NCBI GenBank assembly: GCA_003999685.1
Contig: CP021226.1
Location: forward strand, 1,674,001 to 1,738,000
Reading direction: 5' to 3'
Length of the DNA stretch: 64,000 bases
Source of the DNA: Taiwanofungus camphoratus
Taxonomy: Eukaryota; Basidiomycota; Agaricomycetes; Polyporales; Taiwanofungaceae
A program made the position numbers and the translations under genes. This document shows, one piece after another, positions 36,608 through 46,062 of the stretch. The notes beneath the pieces were generated by a model that saw only the letters and a program-made list of their open reading frames with translations, was not told the origin of the DNA and ran no database searches. Position 1 is the first letter of the stretch. The number at the start of each line of letters is the position of its first letter.

Positions 36608-36934
36608 GTACTAGACGGATACGAGGAATAAGTAGCGGTAGCAAGACCGCGACAGTAGTTCGCAAACCTTCAGGCGACAAAGGATGGTAGCTGATAAGAG
36701 AGCTGAAGAACAGGCTGCTGAAGAGTTATCACAACGTATATATCGCTCAATCAAGTAAGATTCTATATGCTGCGCAGAAATTTATGTGGTCAGGAGCAGC
36801 GTCCCACAACCAGGACAGTGTCAAAATCCAGAGATCGAACAGTGGCGGGACGCGTTTGCGTCGTGTGACCGACGTGTATAACCACTATGTCACCGTGACC
36901 CCTTGTCACTTGATACTTCTCAACCAGCACCTCC
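36608..36934. promoter_or_regulatory. Divergent promoter region, SEN1 / translin
   Basis: This 327-base spacer lies between two start codons facing away from each other. A TATATAT run near 36737 could serve either side. No gene is seen in it. Confidence 0.5.
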
Positions 36935-37981
36935 ATGGACCCACACAATCTGGAATTTATCAACCAGCTCCTCGATAAAGATGTTGAGCTCAGAGAAGTA
37001 CCTCTAAATCAGCTTTCAACTGCAAGCCCGACACAGATTGGTCTTCGATTCACCAGAAAATCAAGGATCAAGTGACCGAGTTCGATAAGAAAACGAGGAC
37101 CTTATGCGGGATGCTTAATAAAATACATTCTACACCCACGGACCAAAGTAAGATACTGTTCTAAGTGTAAATCCTGTTCCCGGTAAATGAAGGCTTTTAT
37201 GATAATAGTTGCGGCCTTAATAGAGTCCGTCCAACCGACGCTCTCGAGTTGTCGCGAAACAACAGCTGCCCTTGCAGAATTGACTCCCCCCAATCAATTC
37301 TGGCGTTGGAAAGACATGTGGTCAACCTCCTTGAGGAAGGCCGTTTTTTCTGCAGCTCTCATTGAGTATCTTCGGAGCGGGGTTCTACTTTCCTTGTCTC
37401 AGGCGAGCGAGATGCTCGGGAGTATGACATGTCCGCTCCTCCACACTGGTGTCACAACTGATGGTTTTCCTTGTTTATTCTATGTAGTCGAGGATGATTG
37501 GCACGATAGATTCGTATTGACCGCTGAGGATTATCTCCACGCTCTCATTTCATTAGTGAATGAATTGGTGTGTGACAGCAATACAAACTATCAACCCATC
37601 GACTCAATTGATGTGCTCTTTAGTCTCGGCTAGCAGTTAATGCAGTGACTCTGGGTGATTATGAACAACCAATTAAAATCTCAATATTTGTCAAAGACTT
37701 GTTCGCTGGATTCTCCATGGTTTGTTTTAGGTATTGGACTACAGGGACTCTAGCCTAATCCTGCCATTTATAGCTCAACCTAAAAAATGATACCCTCCGC
37801 CGTAGGTATGACAGTCTCAAATATGATATCAAGAAAATCGAGGAAGGTGAATGACGGGCTTAATTGTACTCCCGTCTATGTATTACTGATGGCACAACCC
37901 GAACTGTCAGTGGTTTATGATGTGTCCCTCAGAAGACTCGCTCCTTCCAGCTCCAATATAGACCACTCTACATTCACTTAA
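36935..37981 (+). CDS. Translin
   Basis: Translin binds single-stranded RNA and DNA and, with TRAX, forms the C3PO endoribonuclease, which processes tRNA 5' leaders in Neurospora and removes siRNA passenger strands in animals. Translated exons match the family throughout: MDPHNLEFINQLLDKDVELR, KIKDQVTEFDKKTRTLCGML, NKIHSTP, SVRPTLSSCRETTAALAELT, PPNQFWRWKDMWSTSLRKAV, DRFVLTAEDYLHALISLVNE, LAVNAVTLGDYEQPIKISIF, VKDLFAGFSM, LKNDTLRRRYDSLKYDIKKI and VVYDVSLRRLAP. About six short introns. The start ATG precedes the conserved helix directly. TRAX is not in this window. The order fits full-length translin with no loss. Confidence 0.95.
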
Positions 37982-38364
37982 TAGCACTTTTGACAACTAA
38001 AAACATTCATATCCTCCAGACGCACTTATCAGTTGTACATCTCATTGTATTTCACCGAATTGTATATGTAGTGTAGTGCTCAGCCCGTTGACCACAAGTA
38101 TAACACGCATATCATATTGAGTTTCATATACCGTTTTAATAGCCGTGCGATAGTCCGGACCAAGCCCAAAGATGACTGCGGAGCGAAGAGACATCGCAGC
38201 AGACTGTTCCCGGAAAAACCTAGCGCGTTTCTGGGTCCGTGCGATCGCGTCGTAACATTGTACTGAATACATTGTGCTGAGCATCCCGATAGTCTTGGTA
38301 TCTCCCCTTACTAATACACAGAAACAAGTAGAATATCCAAATCCAGATCATATAAGAGCGCCTA
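37982..38364. other. Convergent 3' region, translin / SGF29
   Basis: This spacer separates two facing stop codons. The minus-strand frames here (for example 38042-38284) have no motif and I read them as non-coding. It should hold both poly(A) regions. Confidence 0.4.
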
Positions 38365-39745
38365 TCAAGGCCCACCGGGCCACTCAACAACCCACTGCGC
38401 CGGCACACAGTGTTCCTGATCATCGTCATCTTCAAACTTGAGCTTGTACATTGGTATTGGCGTCTGCTTGGACGACTGGCCCGCCTAGCATTAGAAATTG
38501 GACACTTAAATGATTGCCACACCATCGACGGCGCGGAAAAACTCACTCTATCGCTGGGCTGCATGTCCCTTGGACTAGCCACTACTTCTGCCCTGTAGAA
38601 ACAACTAGTGTCTGGGTATAACGCCATAACTGTAGATCCAGTAGTAAACTCTGGATACGCATTCAAGTGAGCGGCACTATCTGGTGGTGCAGTAGGGTCC
38701 GGAAGCGGTATTATTGCACGAAGAGTCGTGTTGTAGCACCTTATACGCGCAGAGTCATGATCTTATAGGTAGCTAGCCTGAATAAGCAAATACGCACTGC
38801 CCAGGTTGACCATCTTCTTGTGGTTCCGGATCCTGTACTTCATATCTACGCATAGATGTGAGCTGATTTCCGCACGACCAGCAAAGCAGTCACGGACCGA
38901 TTCTTATCTTGATTAATACATTTAGTAACAACTGCGAGAATCCATTCTTCGTCTTTGCCGTTTCCAGCACCATCGGAAGCCTTACTTGCGTTTTGAGGAG
39001 GATGAAAAGCGACCTTTCTCCCTTCTTGCAGTGGAAGTTGTTTCGCGAGTGCCTCTCTTCGAGCCTTTGGCTCGCGTGAAAAGGGTATTGGTTGCTGTGG
39101 GCCAACGGAAGTACGAGGCGGCACCGTTATCGAGACGGGCCTGGCTGCGGGATTGGGCACTGCAGGAGCGGGTGCGAGTGCTGCCGGAGGCGAGTGGACC
39201 CGCGGACGTTTGTTACGCTTCTCTGAAAGGGACAAAGAAATGTGGTGTTGTGTAATATCAACTGCTAAGAAATGCGGACCTGGTGGGACAGCTTCTGAGG
39301 CCTTGCGCAACGCTATAAGTACATCAAGGTGTTCGATTACATGAAGGATGGCTCTTTGTAGAGGAAAAGAAATGAGCAATAATTATTGGATTCATAAAGA
39401 ACAAGTTATTACTGGGCATCCTGTTCCGCGTTGGTTTTTATTTCTTGCAATCCAGAGGTCAACTTTTTGTATATACTCTTGACACTATCATATCCTTCGG
39501 CAGGGAGGATATCATCGGTCGGCCACGCTGAGAGCAATCTGTTTACTCTCCCAACCGTTTCTATACCGGTCGGGTTTGTATACATGGATGATAGCTTTGA
39601 TAAAGCGGCTGCCGCATGCGACCAATACTCTATTTCTGGAAATATAATGCACAAATGTAGTGAAGTAAATGAAGAATAAGAATAATCGATTTCACCTACC
39701 CTCGGATGAGGCGGGTCGCTTAGAGGTTCCGCGTCTACTCGCCAT
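38365..39745 (-). CDS. SGF29: SAGA-associated factor 29 (tandem Tudor, H3K4me reader)
   Basis: Subunit of the SAGA histone acetyltransferase module that reads methylated H3K4 through a C-terminal tandem Tudor domain. Exons give MASRRGTSKRPASSE, then a helical N-terminal part (YWSHAAAALSKLSSMYTN, VIEHLDVLIALRKASEAVP), a basic and proline/alanine-rich linker (SEKRNKRPRVHSPPAALAPA), then the Tudor domain: VAFHPPQNASKASDGAGNGK, EEWILAVVTKCINQDKNRYE, LPDPTAPPD, STVMALYPDTSCFYRAEVVA, YKLKFEDDDDQEHCVPAQWV and VEWPGGP at the stop. The aromatic and acidic residues of the methyl-lysine cage region (YPDTSCFYRA, FEDDDDQ) are present. The start is 592 bases from the heat-shock gene on the other strand. 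Confidence 0.93.
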
Positions 39746-40337
39746 GCCGTCGTACTCTGACTTGACAGTTATTTTACAGTAGTACTAGTAGTGAAAGGAG
39801 GTTGATGTCCAGAAACAAGATGGTTCCTTCGTGTTTCTCTGGATCTGGGTGTAAGTCCGCGAATTACACGACGGATCTCGATGTTGTATGCACGTGACTC
39901 TTCACGCTCAGCGCTTGAGAGCCCTGACTCTAAGTAGTTACTTCTAGTTCAGCGGAATGCCTGGAAGAAAAACAATTTACATAGCATACAGACATTTACA
40001 TTAGATTCTAGTAAATTAATCGTCTTCTCTTCTCCTCCGTCTCACAGTCGTGGAATCGGACACACTTTGCCAAAACCACGTGGTCAATGAGACAGCATAA
40101 GTGTTTCCGGTACTCTCCCGGACTTTCGAGATCTTTCTAAGATTGACCGTGACGAAACCTACCGGCATAACTCTGTACTAGCTAGATGGCTACACAGTCG
40201 GTTTCATATGTGAATCATCGTTATACCGAGTCTGTTCTGGACTATTCCCGCTGCTCCTAGATGCGCCAATCCATAAATATAAAAGCCGACGAAGGTTACC
40301 CGTGCCCATCAACAGCTTCAGTGTTTGCAACTACAAA
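39746..40337 (+). promoter_or_regulatory. Promoter of the small heat-shock gene with heat-shock-element-like repeats
   Basis: Two arrays fit the heat-shock element pattern of alternating TTC and GAA units every five bases. At 40125-40137 the order is TTC-ga-GAT-ct-TTC. At 40235-40247 it is TTC-tg-GAC-ta-TTC. A CCAAT box follows at about 40267 and a TATAAAA box at 40278-40284, 54 bases before the ATG. The region lies between two genes running apart and should also hold the SGF29 promoter. Confidence 0.6.
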
Positions 40338-40957
40338 ATGTCTCTTGCTCGACAGTTCTTCCGCGAAATGCGCCCACTATTCCGTATGTTGGAGGAACCT
40401 TTACCACGCTCGCATGCATATGGAGGCTTCCCTCGGTCATTGCTTGATGACTCCTTCTTCCGCACGTCGTCCGTTCTGCAACCGCCAGTTGATGTCTCAG
40501 AGGAAGGAAACAATTATGTGATCGAGGCAGAATTACCAGGCGTAAAGAAGGAAAATGTGGAGGTCCGTATCGGGGACGGAGGCAGAAGCGTCACAATCGA
40601 AGGCAAGGTCATCAGTCGGCGTAGTGAGCCCCCAGAAAACTCAGCGGTCGCAGGATCAGAGGGCGTAGTTGAACCGGCTGCTGAAGGTATGTTATATGTT
40701 AGCAACTTTTGACCCGGCAAATGCATGACCACTCATCTGTGATTTCTTACACAGGATCGAAAGTCGTGGCAGCTAGGGAGCAAACCCAACTCTCCACCGA
40801 GCGCATGTTCACCGGTAGCTCGACGTTTTCTCGCACTGTGTACCTACCACGGCAGGTAGACAGTGGCAGCGTTGTAGCGAAGCTCACCGATGGAGTTCTC
40901 ACTGTAACTGTTCCGAAAGCAGAGGACCCAGCCAGTGTCCAAATTCCGATCCATTAA
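40338..40957 (+). CDS. Small heat-shock protein (HSP20/alpha-crystallin family)
   Basis: ATP-independent chaperone that holds unfolding proteins. The N-terminal arm is MSLARQFFREMRPLFRMLEE. The alpha-crystallin domain begins at about residue 50 (LQPPVDVSEEGNNYVIEAEL, PGVKKENVEVRI, SVTIEGK), is split by one intron within a Ser/Glu/Ala-rich loop, and resumes with STERMFTGSSTFSRTVYLPR and LTDGVLTVTVPKAED, the hallmark G-V-L motif. The tail QIPIH contains the I-x-I motif used for oligomer assembly. The loop between strands (RRSEPPENSAVAGSEGVVEP) is longer than in minimal family members. Its promoter carries heat-shock-like elements and a good TATA box, so heat induction is likely. Confidence 0.95.
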
Positions 40958-41912
40958 AGATATGGGAATGCGAATGTGAGGAGCTAAATGATGTTTTTAT
41001 GTAAAGATGCATCTTTTTTGTGATGGGGTTGTACTTCCGTTTGGTTACATCCTAATGGCGTAGTTGAGCATAGTGATGTGCAGTGGCACCGGGGGGTCAA
41101 GGCCCGTGAACTCTATGTATACAAGCTTATGTCTTCTAATGTATACCAGGCACTGTAGTACTGTAAAAATCCAGAAGCATGACCACTCTGAAAGCACAGA
41201 GAGTTGAGGTGCTTCGACTTTCAGTGGCCTGCCGGAATTTGGGGTCCGGAGTCAAGCACGTAACTGGTTGAGCATTTCTGATGTTCAGTAGGATCAGACC
41301 GGCACCATCTCCTGAACAGAGTGTAGATATTTATGGACTGCACGCCATCTATACGACAAGACCAAATCAGGTTCCAACTTGAATTTGCTCATTCATGCAT
41401 CATCAAAACTCAGCTTTTTCTTGATTTCCTTAATGTCTTGATAGTCTTGATCATCAAGTAAGACAATTAAGGAATGTAAGAAGACAGGTATGTAGCATCA
41501 TTAAGAACGTAGGTTGCATTAATTTAAGATCAATAAGCACAATGATACCAGTTGAGTTTTCCTGGTGACTACTACACGCACTGAACGAGCTCACGAGATA
41601 GTGAGCCCGAGGGGGTTTATATAGCTCAAGGTAAACGTTCACAAGTCGTAGCCGTATGTTCAGTCTTCCAGAAGCTACGTAGTCGAATACTTACTACTGA
41701 CTGCCACGGTCCACCGATATGTGAGGTCACGTGCACATCTGCGTCCACAACGAACGCTCAGCGCTCACTCAACTCGGCGCTCGATTTGAACAGGTAGCAC
41801 AGCAAGTCAGTACACCCCGTCTCACTATCACTTACCATCCTTTCCTCCAATTGTCGAAATTGGTGGTTCGAAGGGTCCATCATCTCATTCAACAAGGTCT
41901 CAACATTTGAAG
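40958..41912. other. A+T-rich spacer with an imperfect inverted repeat
   Basis: No gene is recognised. An inverted repeat at 41427-41473 has arms of 13 and 14 bases (TCCTTAATGTCTT against its near-complement, one base inserted) around a loop of about 20 bases. The segment before the next gene (41640-41912) is probably its promoter and 5' leader. Confidence 0.4.
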
Positions 41913-43302
41913 ATGGCATTAGACATCATGGCCCCATCTACTGAAAGTCAGCATGTGCCTGTCGACGAGGATGTTGACTTTGAAACCGATGTTGATGAAG
42001 AGGAAATTGATCAGCTGGATTCGGACCTCGATGGGGATGATGAAATCCCTGTAGGCGATGTGAGTGGTGCGTCCTCGAGCAAGGCGCGACCAAGAAGAAG
42101 CGGGGAACGCGTTCCCGGCCACACTCTCATTCCTGCTACACGTATCGAGAATATCATGCATGCAGACGGTATGTTGTTACTCCCCATCTCCATGCATGCC
42201 TTTTCACATTGATGAATGATTTTTCTGGCGCGGTTTCCAGGGAGTGGCGGGCATATGTCGAAAGAAGCTCTATTCATGTTGTCCATTGCTACAGTGAGTG
42301 TGCGTCACGAGGCTGAAACGATTGCATATTTAGAACTGCTGTATAGGAGGATTTTATCAAACGTCTCGCGGAAGCTGGCTTACAAGAAGCCGGTGTAGAG
42401 AGACGTTATGTGGTTAGCTACCGTGACGTCGGTCCGTCCTACTTTCGGAAGTGCCCTTTAGCTATGCTTATCGCGACCCAGCGTCTGCAACGCAGCACAA
42501 CTCAGAATTCAGTTTCCTACAAGGTATCATCGCAAGCCTGCTAGTCTGACTTACAAAATGACCATTCGTCGCAGATACTGTACCCTTCCCTGTGTCCCTT
42601 GCAGAAGCCTGCAGATACAAAGCGGCGAAGGAGAAAGAGTTGCTCGAAGACGATCCAGCAATATCTGCTCCAGTAACAGAACCGAACACACTTGTTTCCT
42701 CTGGACCTAGTATCTCGCACAGCTTAAAATCTAAAAGCAGAATTCGTCAACCAAACGGCAGAGAAAAGCCAAATGGAATTGCCAGCACGAATGGAAGCAA
42801 GAGACAGCGCGACAACAAAGGTCGTTGGAGCCAGGGCGGCCTAAATGCCGAAGAAGATGACCTCGACAGTGTCAGTGCTGATTCAAGTGTTAGAACAAGT
42901 AGCGCACGCATCCGAAATCGTACATCCAGGACATCACGCGCGGCGGGGGCTGGACACTCTGACATCCAATCTGCACCGGTAAACGGCGCGTCGTCTCACC
43001 AGAACGGCACGAATCATCCTTCGTCTCTACATCCGAGCCGCTCCCATGTTCATTCGTTGGATGCTTCAGCTTGGGGAGCTATGCCCCCGCCGGCCGTACC
43101 TCTGCCCTCTCACCCGGCAGAATTGGCTGGCCAGCACTTATCAGGAACTGTGCGTTCCGAGGACAGGTGGTCACCTGCCCTCTATACAGGTCCTGCTAGC
43201 GGCTATCTCGAAGATCATCGTATGATCTTCAGCGGGAGGAATGCGATGTCAGATGTCCCTGGTCGAACAATCTACTCACATCAGCGTCCCTCTAACAGAT
43301 GA
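41913..43302 (+). CDS. Histone-fold protein (NF-YC/CHRAC1/POLE4-like) with long disordered tail
   Basis: Nuclear protein with an H2A-like histone fold of the group that includes NF-YC, the Dpb3/POLE4 subunit of DNA polymerase epsilon and CHRAC1. A short acidic N-terminus (DEEEIDQLDSDLDGDDE) leads to the fold: HTLIPATRIENIMHADG, spliced to MSKEALFMLSIAT and EDFIKRLAEAGLQEAG, then YVVSYRDV. The next exon has DTVPFPVSLAEACRYKAAKE. The second half is low-complexity, rich in Ser, Arg, Asn and Pro (RIRNRTSRTSRAAGAGHS), with no domain. The fold lacks enough distinctive residues to choose between the relatives. The first in-frame ATG is at 41913; the conserved part begins about 70 residues later. Confidence 0.82.
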
Positions 43303-43815
43303 ATGCTGCCGCAGAAGTATATCTCAATGGCACGGTCTTCAGGACACTTCCTCACCTCCCCTTCATTTCCAATGTAGTCATGATGTTGTAGCACCAATTT
43401 GATTTCCCACTCATGCATCGGACTTCAATAAGTGTATCTGAAGTTGGCGTTACACACTTTTTTTTCCAGAAAATGAGGATTTGAGACGTAACACGCCCTG
43501 CAAGTGTTTCCATACTTATGTCATGATGATGTACTGGCAGGTAGGTACACCCCGGACAAGGTCCCCTGCTGGAACGCCAGTTTTCAGTGGGCCGCGGTGA
43601 GTCCAGGCGTGACCTTTTTGCATATATATGTAATCCGACGGGTCGAAACTCGAGAGTCAACAATAGTCCAAGTTTTTCACCATAACAAGGTGCTAAATAG
43701 AATAAAAAGATTCATCCGTTGTTTATAATTCTTTTACAGTCCTTAGAGTGAAGTGTTGGAAACCTCATCCTGTGCCCTTTTAAAGCCACAGCTGAAGGAG
43801 CGTACGCAACGCAAG
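43303..43815. other. Spacer before the cupin relic
   Basis: No gene seen. The short frames on either strand lack motifs. Includes the 3' region of the histone-fold gene. Confidence 0.35.
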
Positions 43816-43953
43816 TCCGAGGAGTTCTCGCTTGAGCGGTGGCCCGCGTTCACATTGCCGGACCCCGTGCAGGCGCACCTGAATGTGAGCACGGCATTCA
43901 CAGACGCGCTGCACAAGGAGCACGTCCCGATAAAGGACGGCACCCTGCCATGA
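43816..43953 (+). pseudogene. Stray copy of the last exon of an oxalate decarboxylase-type cupin gene
   Basis: The plus strand encodes EEFSLERWPAF...VQAHLNV...FTDALHKEHVPIKDG and then a stop. This is the C-terminal exon of the intact cupin gene at 51531-53235, where the matching piece reads [11 protein letters not shown]...VQAHLNV...[15 protein letters not shown]. By my count 32 of 45 residues agree, and the copy keeps the high G+C of that gene although its flanks are A+T-richer. The match starts at the splice acceptor position of the intact gene. None of the two cupin barrels is present in the 500 bases before it, so it cannot make a working enzyme. It is a host gene fragment, not a mobile element, and lies in the opposite orientation to the intact gene, about 7.6 kb away. 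Confidence 0.8.
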
Positions 43954-44557
43954 GCGGAACAGCTCGCTGATCAGCCGTTTCAAGAGCAAGGGAAATCGGG
44001 CGTACCGTTACTAGACCCATTTCCATACTTATTGCGAGCGCCGGCATGTTTGGCGCTCCGCATTCTTCAGGTCTACTGAAGTTGCCGTTCTGCAGTCAGT
44101 GCTGGAACGTCGGAGCACTGGCTAGACTTTGCGGAAACTCGAGCAGACTGGTCGAAAGCGCGATTGGGGCTGGTTCCCTCTTGTGCAGAAGCTGTCCACG
44201 TATTTCTTACAACGAGCCACGAACGTGTTTAGCGTGTCTCCCTCAAACAGTATACCGGAATGCAGGTTCTAGAGTCTTCATTTCAAGGATCCTGAATGCG
44301 AAGCGTACTTTGTCACCAAGCACTGGCGTTCAATTCGTCATCGCTATACGTCGAAGATGTGGCCCTGGCATTTCTCGTAACATAACTAGCCGAAAGAAAC
44401 CAGTTAATGTATGCAAACGGTATCATTGATTCCTTCGACACTCTGCGTGACCCCCGCTCTTGAGCGGCTATCAAAGACTCGTCGAGGCCAATCCGAACAG
44501 ACCGACCGGTGATGCAGTAGGCATCGAGTAAAAGACCAGGATGTAGCGAATACAGCA
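43954..44557. other. Spacer with coding-like patch, unassigned
   Basis: The plus strand from about 44140 to 44450 reads like protein in shifting frames (VQKLSTYFLQRATNVFSVSP, HFKDPECEAYFVTKHWRSIR, LMYANGIIDSFDTLRD), which suggests a decayed gene or a gene with unseen introns. I cannot name it. Its position directly after the cupin relic suggests a patch of duplicated and decaying sequence. Confidence 0.4.
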
Positions 44558-45261
44558 CTACTTCTTTTTCACCGTTTTTATTCTGACCCTCTCAGTGCCA
44601 ACAAAAATGCCCTAAGAGCGCAAACCGAGTCAGCAAACTCACCCGCCTAGGCGAGCAAACCGAAGCGCACCTTGCCCTTGTACGGCTCTGGAGGCCTCCA
44701 CTTCCTGACCTGTGCAGCAAAGAGCCCGAGAAGATGTTTGTCCGTGCAGCTGATGACGATCTTCGTCGGGAGCGGCACCTCGATTTTTATGTGGGCGGGG
44801 ACGGACACAAACACAGGGTGCGAGAAACCGAGCTTCATGTTCAGCCGCTGGCCGCTGCGCCCGTCGCCTGTGCCGCGCGGGTCTGGCTCGAGGGCTGCAC
44901 GGTAGCCGACGCCGACGAGGTAGAGCGGGACGGTGAAGCCCTCGGTCATGCCGACGACGGCGTTATGGATGAGCGTGCGCGTGAGGCCCCACATTGAGCG
45001 CTGCTTCTTCTGCGAGGCGTCCTCGACGGAGAGCGCGACCGTGTTGGCGTCCGGGAACGCGAGGCGCATGAACGGGTGCAGCGGGACCGACGCCGTGCCG
45101 AGGGGCCCCTGCACAGAGAGGGCGGTGGGCGAGGACGTGAGCGTCACGGATGGCGGGAAGCGCACGGGCGTCTTGCCAATGTTGGACACGTACGCGGCGG
45201 ACGCGGTCGCGGAGGAGCTGAAAGAGCGAAGGGCATGGCGAACATGCTGCCGCACGATCAT
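44558..45261 (-). CDS. Mitochondrial large-subunit ribosomal protein uL6
   Basis: Nuclear-encoded protein of the mitochondrial 54S subunit. The N-terminus MIVRQHVRHALRSFSSSATA is rich in Arg and Ser, like a mitochondrial import signal. Next come SNIGKTPVRFPPSVTL and two uL6 folds: SVQGPLGTASVPLHPFMRLA, LTRTLIHNAVVGMTEGFTVP, LYLVGVGYRAALEPD, LNMKLGFSHPV and KIVISCTDKHLLGLFAAQVR followed by KWRPPEPYKGK. A last intron removes an in-frame stop at 44647 and joins GIFVGTERVRIKTVKKK, the usual family end, stopping at 44558. Coding sequence is markedly G+C-rich compared with its flanks. Confidence 0.94.
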
Positions 45262-46062
45262 GGTCAGTGCTGGAATTCACGCTCGCTCGATGCGTGACGC
45301 GGTTCGCTGACCCCGCCTACGTGACAGCAGCGTGACCCGTGATGGCACCTGCTAATATTTTCGTTCGTGGGCGCCGGTACAGATCTACTGTATACTTCAC
45401 GTTCAAAATGGACAGGAAGTCCAAAATCCTGTCCCGAGCACCCCAAACATGACGAAACCTCATAAAACTTGCTTTAGGTGTAAATACAATGCTATTCTAA
45501 AGGTCCACTAAGGTTCCACATGAAGGTGTGTAGTGTAGCCACGAGATGTTAAATGTGTTGAGACCCAGACACGGTCGTTTCCCGACCATGATGAGCAGGT
45601 CTACTCCCCCCGCCACTCCTCGAAATCTCAGTAAGCCAGGGATACGTACCAATTTTGGAGTAGACAGTCTCCTAGTTGGGAGTTTTCCCCTGATTCTAGA
45701 AAAGTTCCGAGGTCAAAATGTTGAACGGTTGTAAAGCTATCCACGATCTGCCCAAATGTTTGCACTTCCCGTGAAGCCTCAGCATACATCGGCAGTCAAC
45801 CCAAACAGTATATCATTCGAAAGAATGATTTTCAAGCAACCTTACTACAGTCGGGCGTCATCACACACCCGGGTCCAAGCTCTCACTGACAACAATTAGC
45901 TAATCAAACATGGATTGAGTTAACAAAGGTACAATGGCTTCGGTATGTATGCTAATGACAAGTCTACGATGGCATATGGACACATTTCAAATGAAGACTT
46001 TTGAATATTGCTGGTACATGGCAAATGCGAAATAACTTAGATGGCCGTCAATGTCTGTACCC
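45262..46062. other. Spacer, nothing recognised
   Basis: About 800 bases between two genes on the same strand. It holds the uL6 promoter and the 3' region of RNR2. A 62-codon frame at 45546-45734 has no motif. Confidence 0.4.

Noticed and set aside
44647-44690. uL6 ending at 44647
   Set aside because: That stop lies in an intron; splicing gives the usual family end GIFVGTERVRIK and a stop at 44558.
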